A stretch of DNA of 64,000 nt from Acanthosepion esculentum (taxonomy: Eukaryota > Mollusca > Cephalopoda > Sepiida > Sepiidae). Positions 47,470-59,342 of this stretch are shown in pieces. The notes below the pieces were generated by a model. The model worked only from the letters and a program-made list of their open reading frames with translations. It was not told where the DNA came from and did not search any database. The translations under genes and the position numbers were made by a program. How positions within the stretch are numbered: position 1 is the first letter of the stretch; each line of letters begins with the position of its first letter. The stretch covers positions 76,419,960 to 76,483,959 of the forward strand of contig OZ038485.1 in the NCBI GenBank assembly GCA_964036315.1, written 5' to 3'.

Positions 47470-48054
47470 AAAAGACAAATGTTGAAATGGTAACCAATGT
47501 TCACTTCTATAATTTTATATATAACCCATTTTCCTTGTTTAAGTTTTCCTAAAACTCATGACATTCTATACTTGACTGATTCATATTTTCCCAATTTATA
47601 AGATCTGTGTTTTTCTTTGAGCTTTTTAACCTTACAGACTCCAATTTATGTTTGGATTCACTGCATCATTATCATAAGCTTCAGAGATTTATTGTTTAAA
47701 TTCAGTTGTACATTTTTCCCAAATTAAACATAAAAAGTAAAATGTGTTACATGTGTGGTTTATATTCAGCCATGATTTCCCTATAAATCACTTTTTTATC
47801 ACTTTCCTGTAAACAATTCCTAAATATACAAGCAATAATGAGTTGAGCAAATTCTCACATTTTTTTCTCACATTGTGAAAATGATAATATTGAAAACTTT
47901 TGAATCAACTTTAAAAGTGATTGGAAGTAGTTCCTTTTTTTTAAATTGCTAAAAATCACTGATTTTAAACATTTTAGTCTTCTGTCAGCACAATGTAATT
48001 ATCTTACTACTATTCAAACAGCATGAAAATTACATCTTAAACAATCAAATATGA
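47470..48054. other. AT-rich DNA, no gene recognised
   Basis: No signal recognised; part may be the N-terminal end of the mariner remnant, unreadable. Confidence 0.4.
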
Positions 48055-48290
48055 AAAGAAATTAATAACACCAAAAAACAAGCTGCTTTGAAAATAGCTA
48101 AAAAAAGTGGTCAAAAATGCTAGGGTCAATGGACAATATGGACAATTTTTGCACTTCCTTACTCCTGCCAAACAGAAAAATGTAAGAATGTTGGAAAAAA
48201 TAAATAAAAAAATTCAAATTTTCCTTGTCATATTCAACAAAACATGTTTAAAGGAAAGGTTGCTGCTCAAATATATATTTATATATAGTG
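48055..48290 (+). repeat. Dispersed microsatellite-flanked repeat, copy 4
   Basis: A 68-codon frame (48107-48313) reads NGQYGQFLHFLTPAKQKNVR and KINKKIQIFLVIFNKTCLKE, similar to copies 1 to 3. It ends in an ATATATATTTATATATA tract. I take the frame as incidental to the repeat. Confidence 0.5.
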
Positions 48291-48299
48291 ATGATTATA

Positions 48300-48870
48300 G
48301 TTTTTTAATTTAGTGAGTCCCCAACACACACAGGTGATAATCTGGGTGCATCCCAGGGAAATTCAATAGTTCCCAACTAAAGTTTCTTAACAAATTTTTG
48401 TGTTAAACTGCAGGGCTACAGTCTAAATTCTTTTGTTTTTGTTTTTTTTTACTATTGTCCCCCAAAACAATTTTAATCATGCTGAATCACTTAAATTGAC
48501 AGAACAATGATTTTTTAAAATTCAATTAATAAATTCAAAACAAAACCAGTATTTACACTTAATCACAGTTCAATTAAGAAACTATATTTTTTTGAGAATT
48601 ATGACAGAACAAAGTTTTTAAATTGACAGAACAAGAGTTGGCAAACTTCAATATGGTCAGGCATGTCAAATAAATTTAAAAAAATAACCAGGAAAGTTTC
48701 TGCTAAGGCAACATTGATGTCATACCCCACCCACACATCCCACTGCACAATGAAAGAAGGAAAGAGTAAGTGAAAGAAAGGAAGAAAGAACTATTAAAAT
48801 GTATTTGAAAGAATATGTGCATTGTATCGCACATGTATGAGAAACTTTAGGATGTATGTATGTATGTATG

Positions 48871-48942
<72 letters not shown>

Positions 48943-49539
48943 CATCAGTAAGCTAAAAATAGCATTTTATATATCAAATATTTTTCAACATTCAATTTGT
49001 TGGTGAATATTAATCAGATTGCTCAAAAACTCTACAGTTAAAGTTTCATCATGTTGTATAAATATTAAATATAATTTAGCTTGTTAGCTTTATGGTCATA
49101 GTTCAACAAAATAATCACTGATTTGGGTGTGAATCTCAACATGGGTAGTCAAAGAAAATAATCAGTAATAACTGAATGGTCTGGATTATAAATTAAAATT
49201 ATGATTAACATCAGGACGATTGATTGTGGAAAAAGATTAAAAATACATTTATCCATCATCAACATTAAAAGTTTCTCATAACTCAAAAAAAGCAGGAACA
49301 AATGAATACATATTATTCAAAAAATAGTTGCAATAATAGAAATAATTATATTCAGAAGTAGTAATGATTATTATTTGAAATCTGTTAGGAGAAAATAATT
49401 AGAACAAAGTCTTTTTGTTCCATCAACTTTATTCATTTCACTAAAACAATTCTTATAGAAAGCATTTATTACCTTCCATCATTGTTAGTTTGCTAAAACA
49501 AATATTTTTACCATTGTTATCTTTTGAATAAGACAAGTA
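48300..49539. other. AT-rich DNA, no gene recognised
   Basis: Contains the (TATG)n(TA)n array at 48852-48938 and otherwise nothing recognised. Confidence 0.55.
48852..48938. repeat. (TATG)n(TA)n microsatellite
   Basis: About six TATG units run into roughly 60 bp of pure TA. Confidence 0.95.
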
Positions 49540-50310
49540 TCTCTATCTATAAAAGACAGGATGTGTGTGTGTGTATAACAAATGCACGGCTGCAATTTTC
49601 GACGGATTTGCACCAAAATTTACATGCACATGCTCCAAGTTAGTGGGAAGGCCAAGACCGACTTTGCATTTCCCAATTCCCATCGATAGTGGAAATAATT
49701 GATTTTTTCATGCTTCTACGGCAGTTTTCATGTAGTTTGTGGCCATTTTCTACTGGCTAGAGTGAGAGCCTATAGCTGTCTGCCACGAATAGGCATGAAG
49801 ATTCTATTGGCCAGCGTGAGAGCCAACAGTTGACTGACATGAATGTTAACTAGCATGCTAGCATGCAAAAAAATCAATAGCTGCATGCGTCACGAGTGGG
49901 AAAAATTTAAATCTGCAAGGCACTTTACTCTAATTGGCTCATTTGCTTGCTTAAACTCAACGTTGATTCTGATTCCACAGAACTGGGTTGGGTGTGAAAA
50001 AGTATTTGTTGTTAACATTCTTTTTTCATTCAGTTTTTCCAGTTACGAGTCCTTTTTTAAAGCTGATCGTTTTGTGTTCATTTTGTTTAGTTTTTTTTTC
50101 GTAACAGATTTAATGTTTAGCATAGAGCTTAGAAAAAATTTGCAGTGTGAGATAGGCAAGAAGTAAAGCATGTAGCAACATCAGCACGGCAAAGGGCACT
50201 CCTTTAAAGGCAAGGAAGGGCAAAAATATTTTAAGTCATGTGATAGCGATTGCTGTATGAGTTGTACAATTTTTGAATCAAGCACGGGCAACGCCAGGCC
50301 ATGCTGCTAG
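49540..50310 (+). mobile_element. Non-autonomous Helitron (771 bp)
   Basis: Begins TCTCTATCTATAAAAG after an A and ends CGGGCAACGCC...TGCTGCTAG before a T, the Helitron A|T insertion rule. The ends resemble those of the 5.5 kb Helitron at 35116-40661. It carries no helicase. It contains two diverged direct repeats (about 49750-49797 and 49803-49850) starting CTACTGGCTAGAGTGAGAGC and CTATTGGCCAGCGTGAGAGC. A 107-codon frame at 49843-50166 has mixed codons but no recognised domain. Confidence 0.85.
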
Positions 50311-51264
50311 TAATGAATAAGTGAAATAACAGTCATCATATTTTGCTTGCACAAGTGACATAAGTCATGGCATACTATAAACAATTTCACTACAGAAAGT
50401 AGATTTATAACTTTTTTCATAGTGAAATAATTCTTTAATTTTCTGAAACATATTTTGTATTCAATACATTTATAATATGGATGAAACATAATTTTTCCAA
50501 TCTGATCATTTTCTGTTAAAAACCCAGTTTTGCTCATTTATTTTGGTATCTTCTTCCTTAAATTTTTTTATAGGATTTGGACAACAGTTAGATATTCAGG
50601 AACTTGTCTGAAAGACTGGTCCTAAGTGAAATGGATTGACATATATATTTTTTTATTAATTTACTTCAAGCAATAATGCCACTAAGATATAAAGGGCTAC
50701 TGGGATTGAAAGAGAATGAAAAGACTTTACAAGGAACCAGAAATATAATCCAAAATAGGTAACAATGGATAAATCTCTACTCCTGTCCAAAAGACTAGGA
50801 AGAAGTGTGAACCGGGTGATAGACAAACCTATCTATTCCTGTTGACAAATCTAAAATAAATGATCTGAAACTGAATAAATACTGCTTCAATCAAAGTAGT
50901 GTAATTTTGAATTGTATGTAACAAGGAACTGATACATTCTGCCAAAAGAATTTCGCTTGCATGTTACCCTTCTGTATTACAGTATCATAAATTGAATAAT
51001 TTAAAAATTTAATAAAAATTTAACGATTAACATCTGTATTCAAGTTTGTTGATCCTAACCACTAACACCAAATGAACATCTGAAAGTGCTTGATGAAATA
51101 TTTATGGACATTTCTTGCATCTATTGTACATTGATCTACATTCACTGATATGGAAGAAAGAAGGATGAAAGGAAAAATTAAAGAAAACATTTCTTGTTTG
51201 TGGCATTCTATCAAACTTGTATTAATGAAATACTGCTTCAATCAAACTTATGTATCCATGTATA
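50311..51264. other. AT-rich DNA, no gene recognised
   Basis: No signal recognised. Confidence 0.5.
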
Positions 51265-52423
51265 CAAGGTGTGAGAGTTGTCTAAATTACGCAAAATTAA
51301 AAATAACATTAAAATTGCATTTTAACAGATATGTTTACCAAAATTACATAAAAATATCTTAAAATACTAGAGTAAATTCATTCAATGAAATCACCATTGG
51401 CTTCAACCATGGCCTCCAGAGAACGTCGGAGTCTCCTGCAACTCTTCTGGATGATTTCCTTGATTAACCCTTTGGAGACAAAGCCTTATTTGAGTTTCAG
51501 TGCCAAGATGGAGCCCTTTTCATATGCCCTCATTTGGAACACAACAAAATCGATGTAAAATCACAAAACACAGAGAAACCATGATTGAAAGGCCCAGATG
51601 TGCAAGAAATACAAGAGGCAATATGATTTGCTGGTATGAAGACTAGCCAGCTAATCTTGAGGCTTGTATTATCAGGCTGACAGATCAGCCCAGTCTTCTT
51701 CTTTATCATTCGACTTTTTGGACGATAGATCAGCCCTGTCATCTCCTAAGGGTTAAGTTGGTGAATGCCGCCATAATCCTTACCTTCAGTTCATTTTTGG
51801 TGTTACAAGAAGTTTTGTTAGTCTCTCACTCAACTGCACCCCACACATAATAATCAAAGGGATTGTAGTCTGGGAAGTCATGTGGCCAGATGTAAAGGGT
51901 GATGTGATTGCAGAAATTATCTGAGAGCCATGACTGGGTTCTCTTGCTCGTGTGGCATGGTGCAGTGTCCTGTTCCTAGACGTAGGTTCTTCCAGTAGCT
52001 ACCCTCTTGACCCAGGTCAGCACTACCTCCTCAAGGCATTTGATGTAGGCCTCCATGTTGAGTCTGATGCCCTCACCAACAAATTCAGTTCTTTTCTCAT
52101 CAGAACAATCAGAGGGAGTTTTCTGAGGTGCTGTACCTTTGTAATGACTATTAGACTAATCCAACTCTTTCCAAGTCCTCTGCATTGATTGACACCCAAA
52201 CACACTCAAATTTTTGCATTTGAGTTTCTGGCATGAATACCAAGCAGCAGAGCATGCTGTTTCTAAATTTCCGGTGGAGTGAATTGTATCAAGGTGCTCT
52301 TTTTCTCAAAGGTAATACCCAACTAACCCTACTATACTGTGCAGTCAACAAAGTCAAAAACAAACAATATGCATGCACAAAATTAAAAATATAAAATGAC
52401 GACAATTTACCCATCGCACCCTG
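51265..52423 (-). mobile_element. DD37D-type mariner, internally deleted, copy C, carrying a nested MITE
   Basis: TA-flanked. The left edge CAAGGTGTGAGAG and right edge CAGGGTGCGATGG (opposite strand) are the same inverted repeats as copy B. On the - strand the N-terminal block is followed by the same FVG/G(I/L)RLN junction as in copy B, then a block reading EAYIKCLEEVVLTWVKRVAT, a QDTAPCHTSKRTQSW catalytic block, NPFDYYVWGAVE, and KVRIMAAFTNL. The first catalytic Asp is missing with the deletion and stops occur. A 285-bp MITE interrupts the last part at 51464-51756. Without that insert the element would be about the size of copy B. Confidence 0.85.
51468..51752. mobile_element. piggyBac-like MITE (285 bp) nested in copy C
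   Basis: Flanked on both sides by TTAA (51464-51467 and 51753-51756). The ends are CCCTTTGGAGA at the left and, on the other strand, CCCTTAGGAGA at the right. TTAA duplication plus CCC-starting inverted repeats are the piggyBac superfamily signature. Removing it restores continuity with copy B (CTTGATTAA to TTAAGTTGG). No transposase; the interior frame is not recognised. Confidence 0.85.
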
Positions 52424-53810
52424 TAAGTGTGTGTGTGTGTGTGTATTCAAATTAAAAGTATTTCTTTCTAAAGATTTATTGTATTATTTTCATCTTTCAC
52501 CTAAGCACATGAATATATTTTAATTTACTATTTCTCATTTTAAATTACATGCCAATCATCTGTCTCAAATGTTTTTATATTATGAGTTAAATTATTCATT
52601 TACAAATGTTTGATCAATAGTGAAACAATTGAACAACTGAATCATTTCAAAATATAAGAGAAATCTGAAAAGTTTTCAGCCTGAGTCATTTCTCAAAACC
52701 CATTCAAATGACCAAACATCAGAAATGTTTTTTAGGTCTTTTTGGCTGGGCTGAGTACTTTTCAACACCCTTTCATATCTGCTTTAATTCTTTCTGAAAT
52801 GAGTGGAATCTACACAGGATTATTTTAGACAAAAACCTTCAAAATACTAATTAACCCCTAAAATATAGTGTGCATTTTAGCTTTAAATGAACTAGTTTTA
52901 TAGCAATAAATAAAAACAAAATTCTGACAAAGATTTTGCTTGACTGGAGTATGGAGGAAATAACAAGTATGGAGGAGTTTGAGTTTCCTTTTCACTTTGC
53001 TTGCTGTCACCAACATCCTTAAACAACTGTAACTTGTAACTGTGAAGGACAGATCAAATAACAAATCATTGCCAACTAACAGATCAAGTAGCCAAATAAT
53101 GCATTAAATATATACTTTATTTTGCTTAAGTTCACATAATTTATGAATCTTAGAGACATCAGATTATATCTAGCCTAACTGAATTATAATTTTTATCCAT
53201 ATTTTATGATTTATAACTGTTTTCTTGGTAATCTTTTACAAGTCCATAGAAATGTTTTTTACAAAAATTAAAAATGTTTATTCTGATGATAGCTTTTCTA
53301 AAATATTTCTGATTTTAATCTATTGTTATAACAATAATATGTACATTTATTTAGTTGCTAATTATATGTGTAAACATGGATTGATTTCTTTATATTATAA
53401 AGTGATTAGAATAAAATGCAGTTTGTGTCAGTTTTATTGAATTCAGAGCATTATATTAATCTATATTGTTTTGGAAAACCCTCTTTCAAGTATTAACTTT
53501 TTAATTCAGAAAACTACAGATTGCAGTTATTATCTTTCTGTTCTGTGGATATTGGTTCCAATCCTGGTAGGAATTAATACTTTCTTATGCAAATGTGGCA
53601 CAAAGCAGAAAAAAATGGGGAATAGTGAAGTCTGGTTATCACCATTCTTAACTTTAATTTAACTAGTCACATTCACTACCCAATCATACTTTTAATTATT
53701 TTTACACTATGATGCCACATTTATATAAAATACATACCACAATTACCAAAACAGTCTCTCCATAAAATCCTAACCTAATACCCACTATTTACAAATATGT
53801 GATTAGGGGG
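52424..53810. other. AT-rich DNA, no gene recognised
   Basis: A (TG)n tract at 52427-52444. A GGTTCCAATCCTGGTAGGAATTA block at about 53549 recurs at 54487 and may be a tRNA-like B-box of a SINE. No coding signal recognised. Confidence 0.45.
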
Positions 53811-53821
53811 ATAATTTAAGG

Positions 53822-54150
53822 AAACATTGTCAACATGCAAAGTGGAATACATGGCATTTGCAGTTGCAATACAAGAAGCAAAATTCCTTATTCAATTATT
53901 AAACACAATGATAATTTCAAATGAAAATGGGTAAGCAACTATCTATTGTGACAATCAAGGTACCATAGCTCTTGCTAAAAATCCTGTTTACCACTGAAAT
54001 TCGAAACATGACATAAAGCACCAATTTATAAGAATTAAAGTTCTGAATGGCACAATAAAATTGGACTATATTCCATCAGAATAAAATATCCTTCATTTAT
54101 TTACAAAGCCTATCAGCAGAGGAAAATTAAATAAATATTTTAACACTCCA
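53822..54150 (+). pseudogene. Ty1/copia RNase H remnant
   Basis: Translating from 53822: TLSTCKVEYMAFAVAIQEAK is the copia RNase H start (ST.EAEY.AL). ATIYCDNQGTIALAKNPVYH follows with the catalytic Asp in CDNQG, then SKHDIKHQFIR and GTIKLDYIPSE, and LFTKPISRGKLNKYF at the C-terminal end. Order, spacing and length match the last 110 residues of copia Pol. Three stops interrupt it and the conserved H(I)D in SKHIDI is altered. No RT, integrase or LTR was found nearby. The fragment is dead. Confidence 0.85.
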
Positions 54151-55015
54151 AATGGAGCACAACCCTGAACATTTGGCCTGCCATTTTTTTCTTTTCTCCC
54201 ATTTTTTCTTATCTGTTTCATGATTAAAAAAAATATGAAAAAAATGCTTAAAAAAAATAAAGTCATGTTTTTAGAAATGGCAAATAAAAAAAATATATTT
54301 ATATATAAATAATAAAAAAATAAAAAATTGATGTTAAAAGATTAAAAAAGTAAAGGAAATTAAAAAAGAGAGAAAATGCAAAAATAATTGTAAATATTTA
54401 TATGTATCTTGTTTATATTTATTGACACCATAGAGGGGGGAAGGGAGGAAATGAGTGCACTCATCCATTTGATGGAGAGGTGTTAGTTCCAATCTTGGTA
54501 GGAATAACTGCAAAAACATCCCCCTCCTCAAATTTATAGACAAATCCTACAGATGCCTGCTTGGACTTTTTCCTAACCAATAAAAATGAACCATTTCTTG
54601 ATTTCATCCACCACTTTTCAGAATGCTACAGTCACTTGACTGAATCCCATTTGCATATGAACATAATTCTTATTTTGTGAACTTTTTGCCTTATTACTGT
54701 TGATTTGCCTAGTTTTGACTTGCATATACATTGTTTGCTTAGTATTATTTTTCCCTGTTCTTTTTTTTCCTTTCCTTTTTGCTTATTGGAAACTTTGTCA
54801 ATTTCATTTGTTTAGCATTTTGCCAATTACTTAACTGTAGCCAATTACTTCACAATCTTGCATAAAGAAAATTTATCACAATGATGTAACAGGTTAGTAA
54901 TATTTGGACCCAATTTTCCTTAACAAAAATGTTGATTCACTATAGCATGTTAGTAAACCATCTTTAGTATTTTAAACAGTTTTATTACTCAACATTTTAT
55001 AATATCAACATATGG
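54151..55015. other. AT-rich DNA, no gene recognised
   Basis: Contains the second GTTCCAATCTTGGTAGGAAT block at 54487-54506 and otherwise nothing recognised. Confidence 0.45.
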
Positions 55016-55019
55016 TGTT

Positions 55020-55440
55020 GACTTTTTTCTTTTATATGGCACATCTCTTCAAGATGTAAGTGATCATGGCTTTCCACAACTTTCTGCCTTTTGTTGTTTT
55101 AAGTACATCTTATTCCTTTACTGGTCCTCTTTGTTCTGCTATCTATTCACTTAAACTCATCAAATTGGTTATTTACTGTTTCTTCTGCTTTTCTTGCTTT
55201 CACTATAACTTGTGAGTGTTAAATTCACCAAGCCTTATTCCTTCATTGTGTTCCAAAAATTTCAGCTATTTCTTACTGATTGTTAATATCAGTATCCTTA
55301 GAGTTCTATTCTCCTTAAACTTCCTCATTGCTTGCATGTTTTGTCTACTGTATTTCAACATTCATTGGTAGATCCATTTAAAAACTTTTTTCTATCTGTG
55401 ACAAGATTGTCCAACATTTACTGCCATGTAGGAGATTAGA
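55020..55440 (-). pseudogene. LINE RT 3' end, sister copy of 1361-2240
   Basis: On the - strand from 55440 the frame reads SNLLHGSKCWTILSQIE, then EVLRRIELLEY, LVNLTLTSYSESKKSRR, and finally a block with RKLWKAMI-like sequence and HLEEMCHIKE at about 55020-55070. Each block has a counterpart in the same order at 1830-2225 on the + strand: SNLLYG, GLENLTFTGY, SRKR, LWRVTITHIL. The RT palm is absent. Strongly 5'-truncated and decayed. Confidence 0.7.
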
Positions 55441-58227
55441 TATTATATAGCTGTTCGGCACTATTATATAAAAGAAATTATTTACTTAATTTTGTTTTTA
55501 TTAAAGATTTCATATTAAAAGTATTTGCAAAGTCAAAGATTCTGATTTGAATTCAATTTGCATATACTTCTCTTTTCTATCAGAAAAGTGAAGTTTTTCA
55601 TTTTTCTAATAGAAGAGCCTGATTGAACAATAATTTGTTCACAAAATATTTGGAACAGATTCCTAATAATATTGGAATAAATATCATATGCATGTTTTAC
55701 TATTAAATTAAATATTTGATAAAAGTATGTGAGGTGATCTAAAAGTCAAGCCTCTCATTTATTTTCATCAAACTTATAAAGGTACAGGGAATACAATAGA
55801 GAAATCTTTTAAATATAAACATTATTTTCTATTTTTCACAGCTGTAATGATGTTGTCTGTAAAGTCCATTGGCTTGAATTGTGATTTGTCATACACATAA
55901 CTGTTGCCAATGATGAAATGTTCATATCCACTGTTTAGTTTCTGTAACTTCTCTGTAAGTATCAATGATTGTCAATCAGTACAATTTTTTTTCTAGATGG
56001 AGAAATTTAATGATACACCTTTTGTTTTGTAAGTATTTTCATGTTACACCATTTTGCCAATCTGTCATTTATCTTCTATCTGTAACAAGCCAAAAAATTA
56101 TGGGTTATTCATAGGAAGGTTCATGTACCAACACCAACCAGCCTGCAATGTTGTGGGCCAACATAATAAAAAAAGGAAGCATTCATTTCAGAGTGACTCA
56201 AAATTGTGTTCATTTTTTTTTTTAAATCTTAACACAAAGATTGTGTTAACATTTAAAAAAAATTATAGTTACTAATTTCTGTTATGAAATATTCCAAATT
56301 TCTGAGGTCAAAATGTTAAGTGAGAAGCAACAACATGTGATATTAAGTGTATATGCATCAGGTGCAGAATTTCAGATTCAAAACTGGAATCTTTTATTTT
56401 CATTTAATTTTGATTGATATTATTATTGTTTAAAAAGTATTTGAAAATTTGAATGTAACAGAGATGTGCCATGGTAATTTTACCACAGACTATTACTGCA
56501 CAAAGTATAAATTGGTGTAAAGTTTATTTTGAAAATTGCAAAGACAGAAATAGAAATTTACTCAACTTGAAGATAATTAGTTATATGAAAAAAATCAATA
56601 ATTTCTGGTCAGTGAACAATGGAATTCAAAACACAAGCTTTAATGAATCTTACCAAGATGTGTAAAGTTTTTATATGTTTTGGTGGAATGTAAGTAATAA
56701 TGAATGAAGAAGTATTTCTTGCAAGAATTTTTGAACTTCTTCAGATGTATGTGTTGAAAAGACATGAACAGATTAACAATAAAATAAAAAAGGAAGAGGA
56801 AACTAGAACTATGATTATTGGCACAGCTACTACTACTACTACTACTACAATTACAGCTTAATGGTTTAGACATAAGATTTTAGTTTATAGTAATTAAAAT
56901 TTCATCACTGACTCTCAGTAACATACTGAATACAAAATATAAGAATTTTGTTGTTTGAAAATTGTTAGTACTAAATATGTATATGGAAGAGTAAAGGATT
57001 TATGGCGGTGTTTTACATGGTAATAAGTGTGGAAGAGTTAATGCTAGAATTATTTATTCATTTTGATTTTTGTCCAGTATGACATCTATATTTGCTTCTG
57101 GATTAGAGAAAGAAAAAAAATATTAAATGAACCAGCTAGGGTTGAAATGTCATAAAATCAACCAACTTAACGTAACTTAACATTAGTTTATCACGAAAAA
57201 AAGGATTGATTTCAAACAAATAGTTGTTAGCTGTTTTGGATTTGTAAAATCCATGATACTTAATTTATTTCTTCTTTATTGTTATTATTAATGAAATATT
57301 TTATGAGATGTCATGTTAGATAAACATTTTTATCTACTTTTAAGCAACTAGTAAAATGTTCAACATATTCACTCACACAGTGGTGTACATATGCATGTGT
57401 GAATGTATGCACATATATCAGTGATTATATACCATGAATATTATCATTTAATTTGTAGTTACATAACTTAATATACACTAATTATGTCTGTTTCCTGCCA
57501 TTAATGGAGTGCCTATATTCTCTATAAAAAGTAATTTTGTGTCTATAAATCATACTTTTCTTGATTACTTGCCTCACTCTATGGAGATCAGTAATATGTA
57601 TGAGTGCTTAATATTTCAGGCTTTTGCAACTCAACATGTTAATCTCTCTTCCTTCTGTTCATTCATGCTGCTTCTTCTGTTGCCATTAAGAATATAAAAT
57701 TGTAAAATCTCATAAGCATGCAAATTTTTACTGTGGTAATGTTTCATTTGGCCTTATTGCATGATGGGTGTAAAATTAAAAAAGACACAAAAAGAGATAT
57801 GTAGCATGATAGGAAGCAACTCTATTGGGTAATTTGTATTAGTTCACATGACAACTAAAGATTACTAAAATTGAATAAGCTTCATTTTATTTGATTACAA
57901 ACATTTAGTAGAAGCAAACTAGAAAGACCACTTAGATTTAATACATGCAATTGAAATATATTCAAACATTTATTCTGCTAATGAATTTTCAGCACTTCTT
58001 TCTTTTACAAATATATAATTCTTATACTTTCGGTCAAAAATATAAGTTCACAAAATCTTATCTGCATTTAATTACAATTATTATAAACTTATATAATAGT
58101 TAGAAATAAAAAGAATTTTATTTTCTCTCTCAATTTCTGAGATGAGGAATTACCATGATGATGCATCAGTCTATTTGGAGATTTTCATTTGAACAGATTA
58201 GATAGAAGGTTCAAAAATTCCATCACC
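55441..58227. other. AT-rich DNA, no gene recognised
   Basis: No gene recognised. A (CTA)n tract lies at 56826-56850. Confidence 0.5.
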
Positions 58228-58560
58228 TGATTATCTTAGTGGATAAAAGCATTGATTAAGTGTGTCTACTTACTCGGTGATCACAGGTTCAATCTCTGGG
58301 TCAGGCAGTGAATGATATATATTCTGGTTCAGTGCAAAAGCAAAAGCAGCATTACAAGGATGAATCAATTTGAAAGAATTGTCTGATATGAGATAGCACC
58401 TATTATGGACCACAGAATAAAAATAATCTACCTCCATAGATTAAATAAAGTGTAGTTTGAAATTCTCAAACAGTTACCAAATATGTTAGACACCTAAAGA
58501 AATGTGGATAGTACAAACAGCTGAAATGTTCTGACTATAACAACTATGTCCAAACAAATT
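58228..58560 (+). repeat. tRNA-derived SINE candidate, copy 3 with head
   Basis: A head of about 75 bp shows box A-like TTAGTGGATAAAAGC at 58236-58250 and box B-like GGTTCAATCTC at 58286-58296, spaced as in tRNA genes. The body carries CTACCTCCATAGATTAA at about 58430-58446 and the GCTGAAATGTTCTGACTATA block near 58521. Both body blocks recur at 8778-8880 and the last also at 18440-18475. The head-plus-body structure fits a Pol III-transcribed SINE. Confidence 0.6.
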
Positions 58561-58812
58561 CATCTATAATTATAGAGAATTATAGTTTTTGTTCCAATCT
58601 AAAACTAATAAATGTATGAAATATATGGTATCAGTTTAGATTTTATTACTTTAGCTACAACTATAAATGCTTATGAATTCTACTTTTCAGATGTCCCTTG
58701 TGTACTTAAAGATGTTTCTTGTGTACATTTAACATGTTAAATATAGGAAAAGAAGTTGCTATTTTCAAATTTAATAAACATTAACAAACCACAAGAATAT
58801 CACAGAATGTGT

Positions 58813-58816
<4 letters not shown>

Positions 58817-58870
<54 letters not shown>
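58817..58870. repeat. (TA)n microsatellite
   Basis: About 54 bp of pure TA. Confidence 0.95.
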
Positions 58871-58877
<7 letters not shown>

Positions 58878-59245
58878 ATCAAACAGACAGGACATTCATT
58901 AGCAATAATAACTCTTGATAAATACCACATAAGATTGGTAGCTTCATGATAATAAGGTTAATTCTTTCACTTCTGTCTAGAGTCTTTTTTCTTTCAAGCT
59001 TTAATGTTTACTTTTAAAACAAATTAGCATTTATTAGTATTTAGAATCAAGGTGAATTTTCCTGCCAAGAACAAAAAGGAATGAAGTCACTACTTATGTA
59101 ATTTTAACAAGAATAATCCAATCACTGGATGCCATATTCTTGTTGAATAAGGCAACCAATGATATTATCAAAAAATAAAATCACAAGTGTCATCAACTGC
59201 CAAAGCTAAAAATAAAGTTTCAGAACTAAAATTTCAAATTGAGAT

Positions 59246-59249
<4 letters not shown>

Positions 59250-59322
<73 letters not shown>

Positions 59323-59342
59323 ATGTGTGTGTGTGTGTGTAT
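59250..59342. repeat. Compound microsatellite (CT)n(TA)n(TG)n
   Basis: About 29 bp CT, about 44 bp TA with one interruption, then about 18 bp TG. Confidence 0.95.

Noticed and set aside
51952..52188. A 78-codon + frame with LDPGQHYLLKAFDV
   Set aside because: It is the antisense of the DD37D transposase remnant, not a separate gene; its value is only in explaining the chimeric mariner tail.
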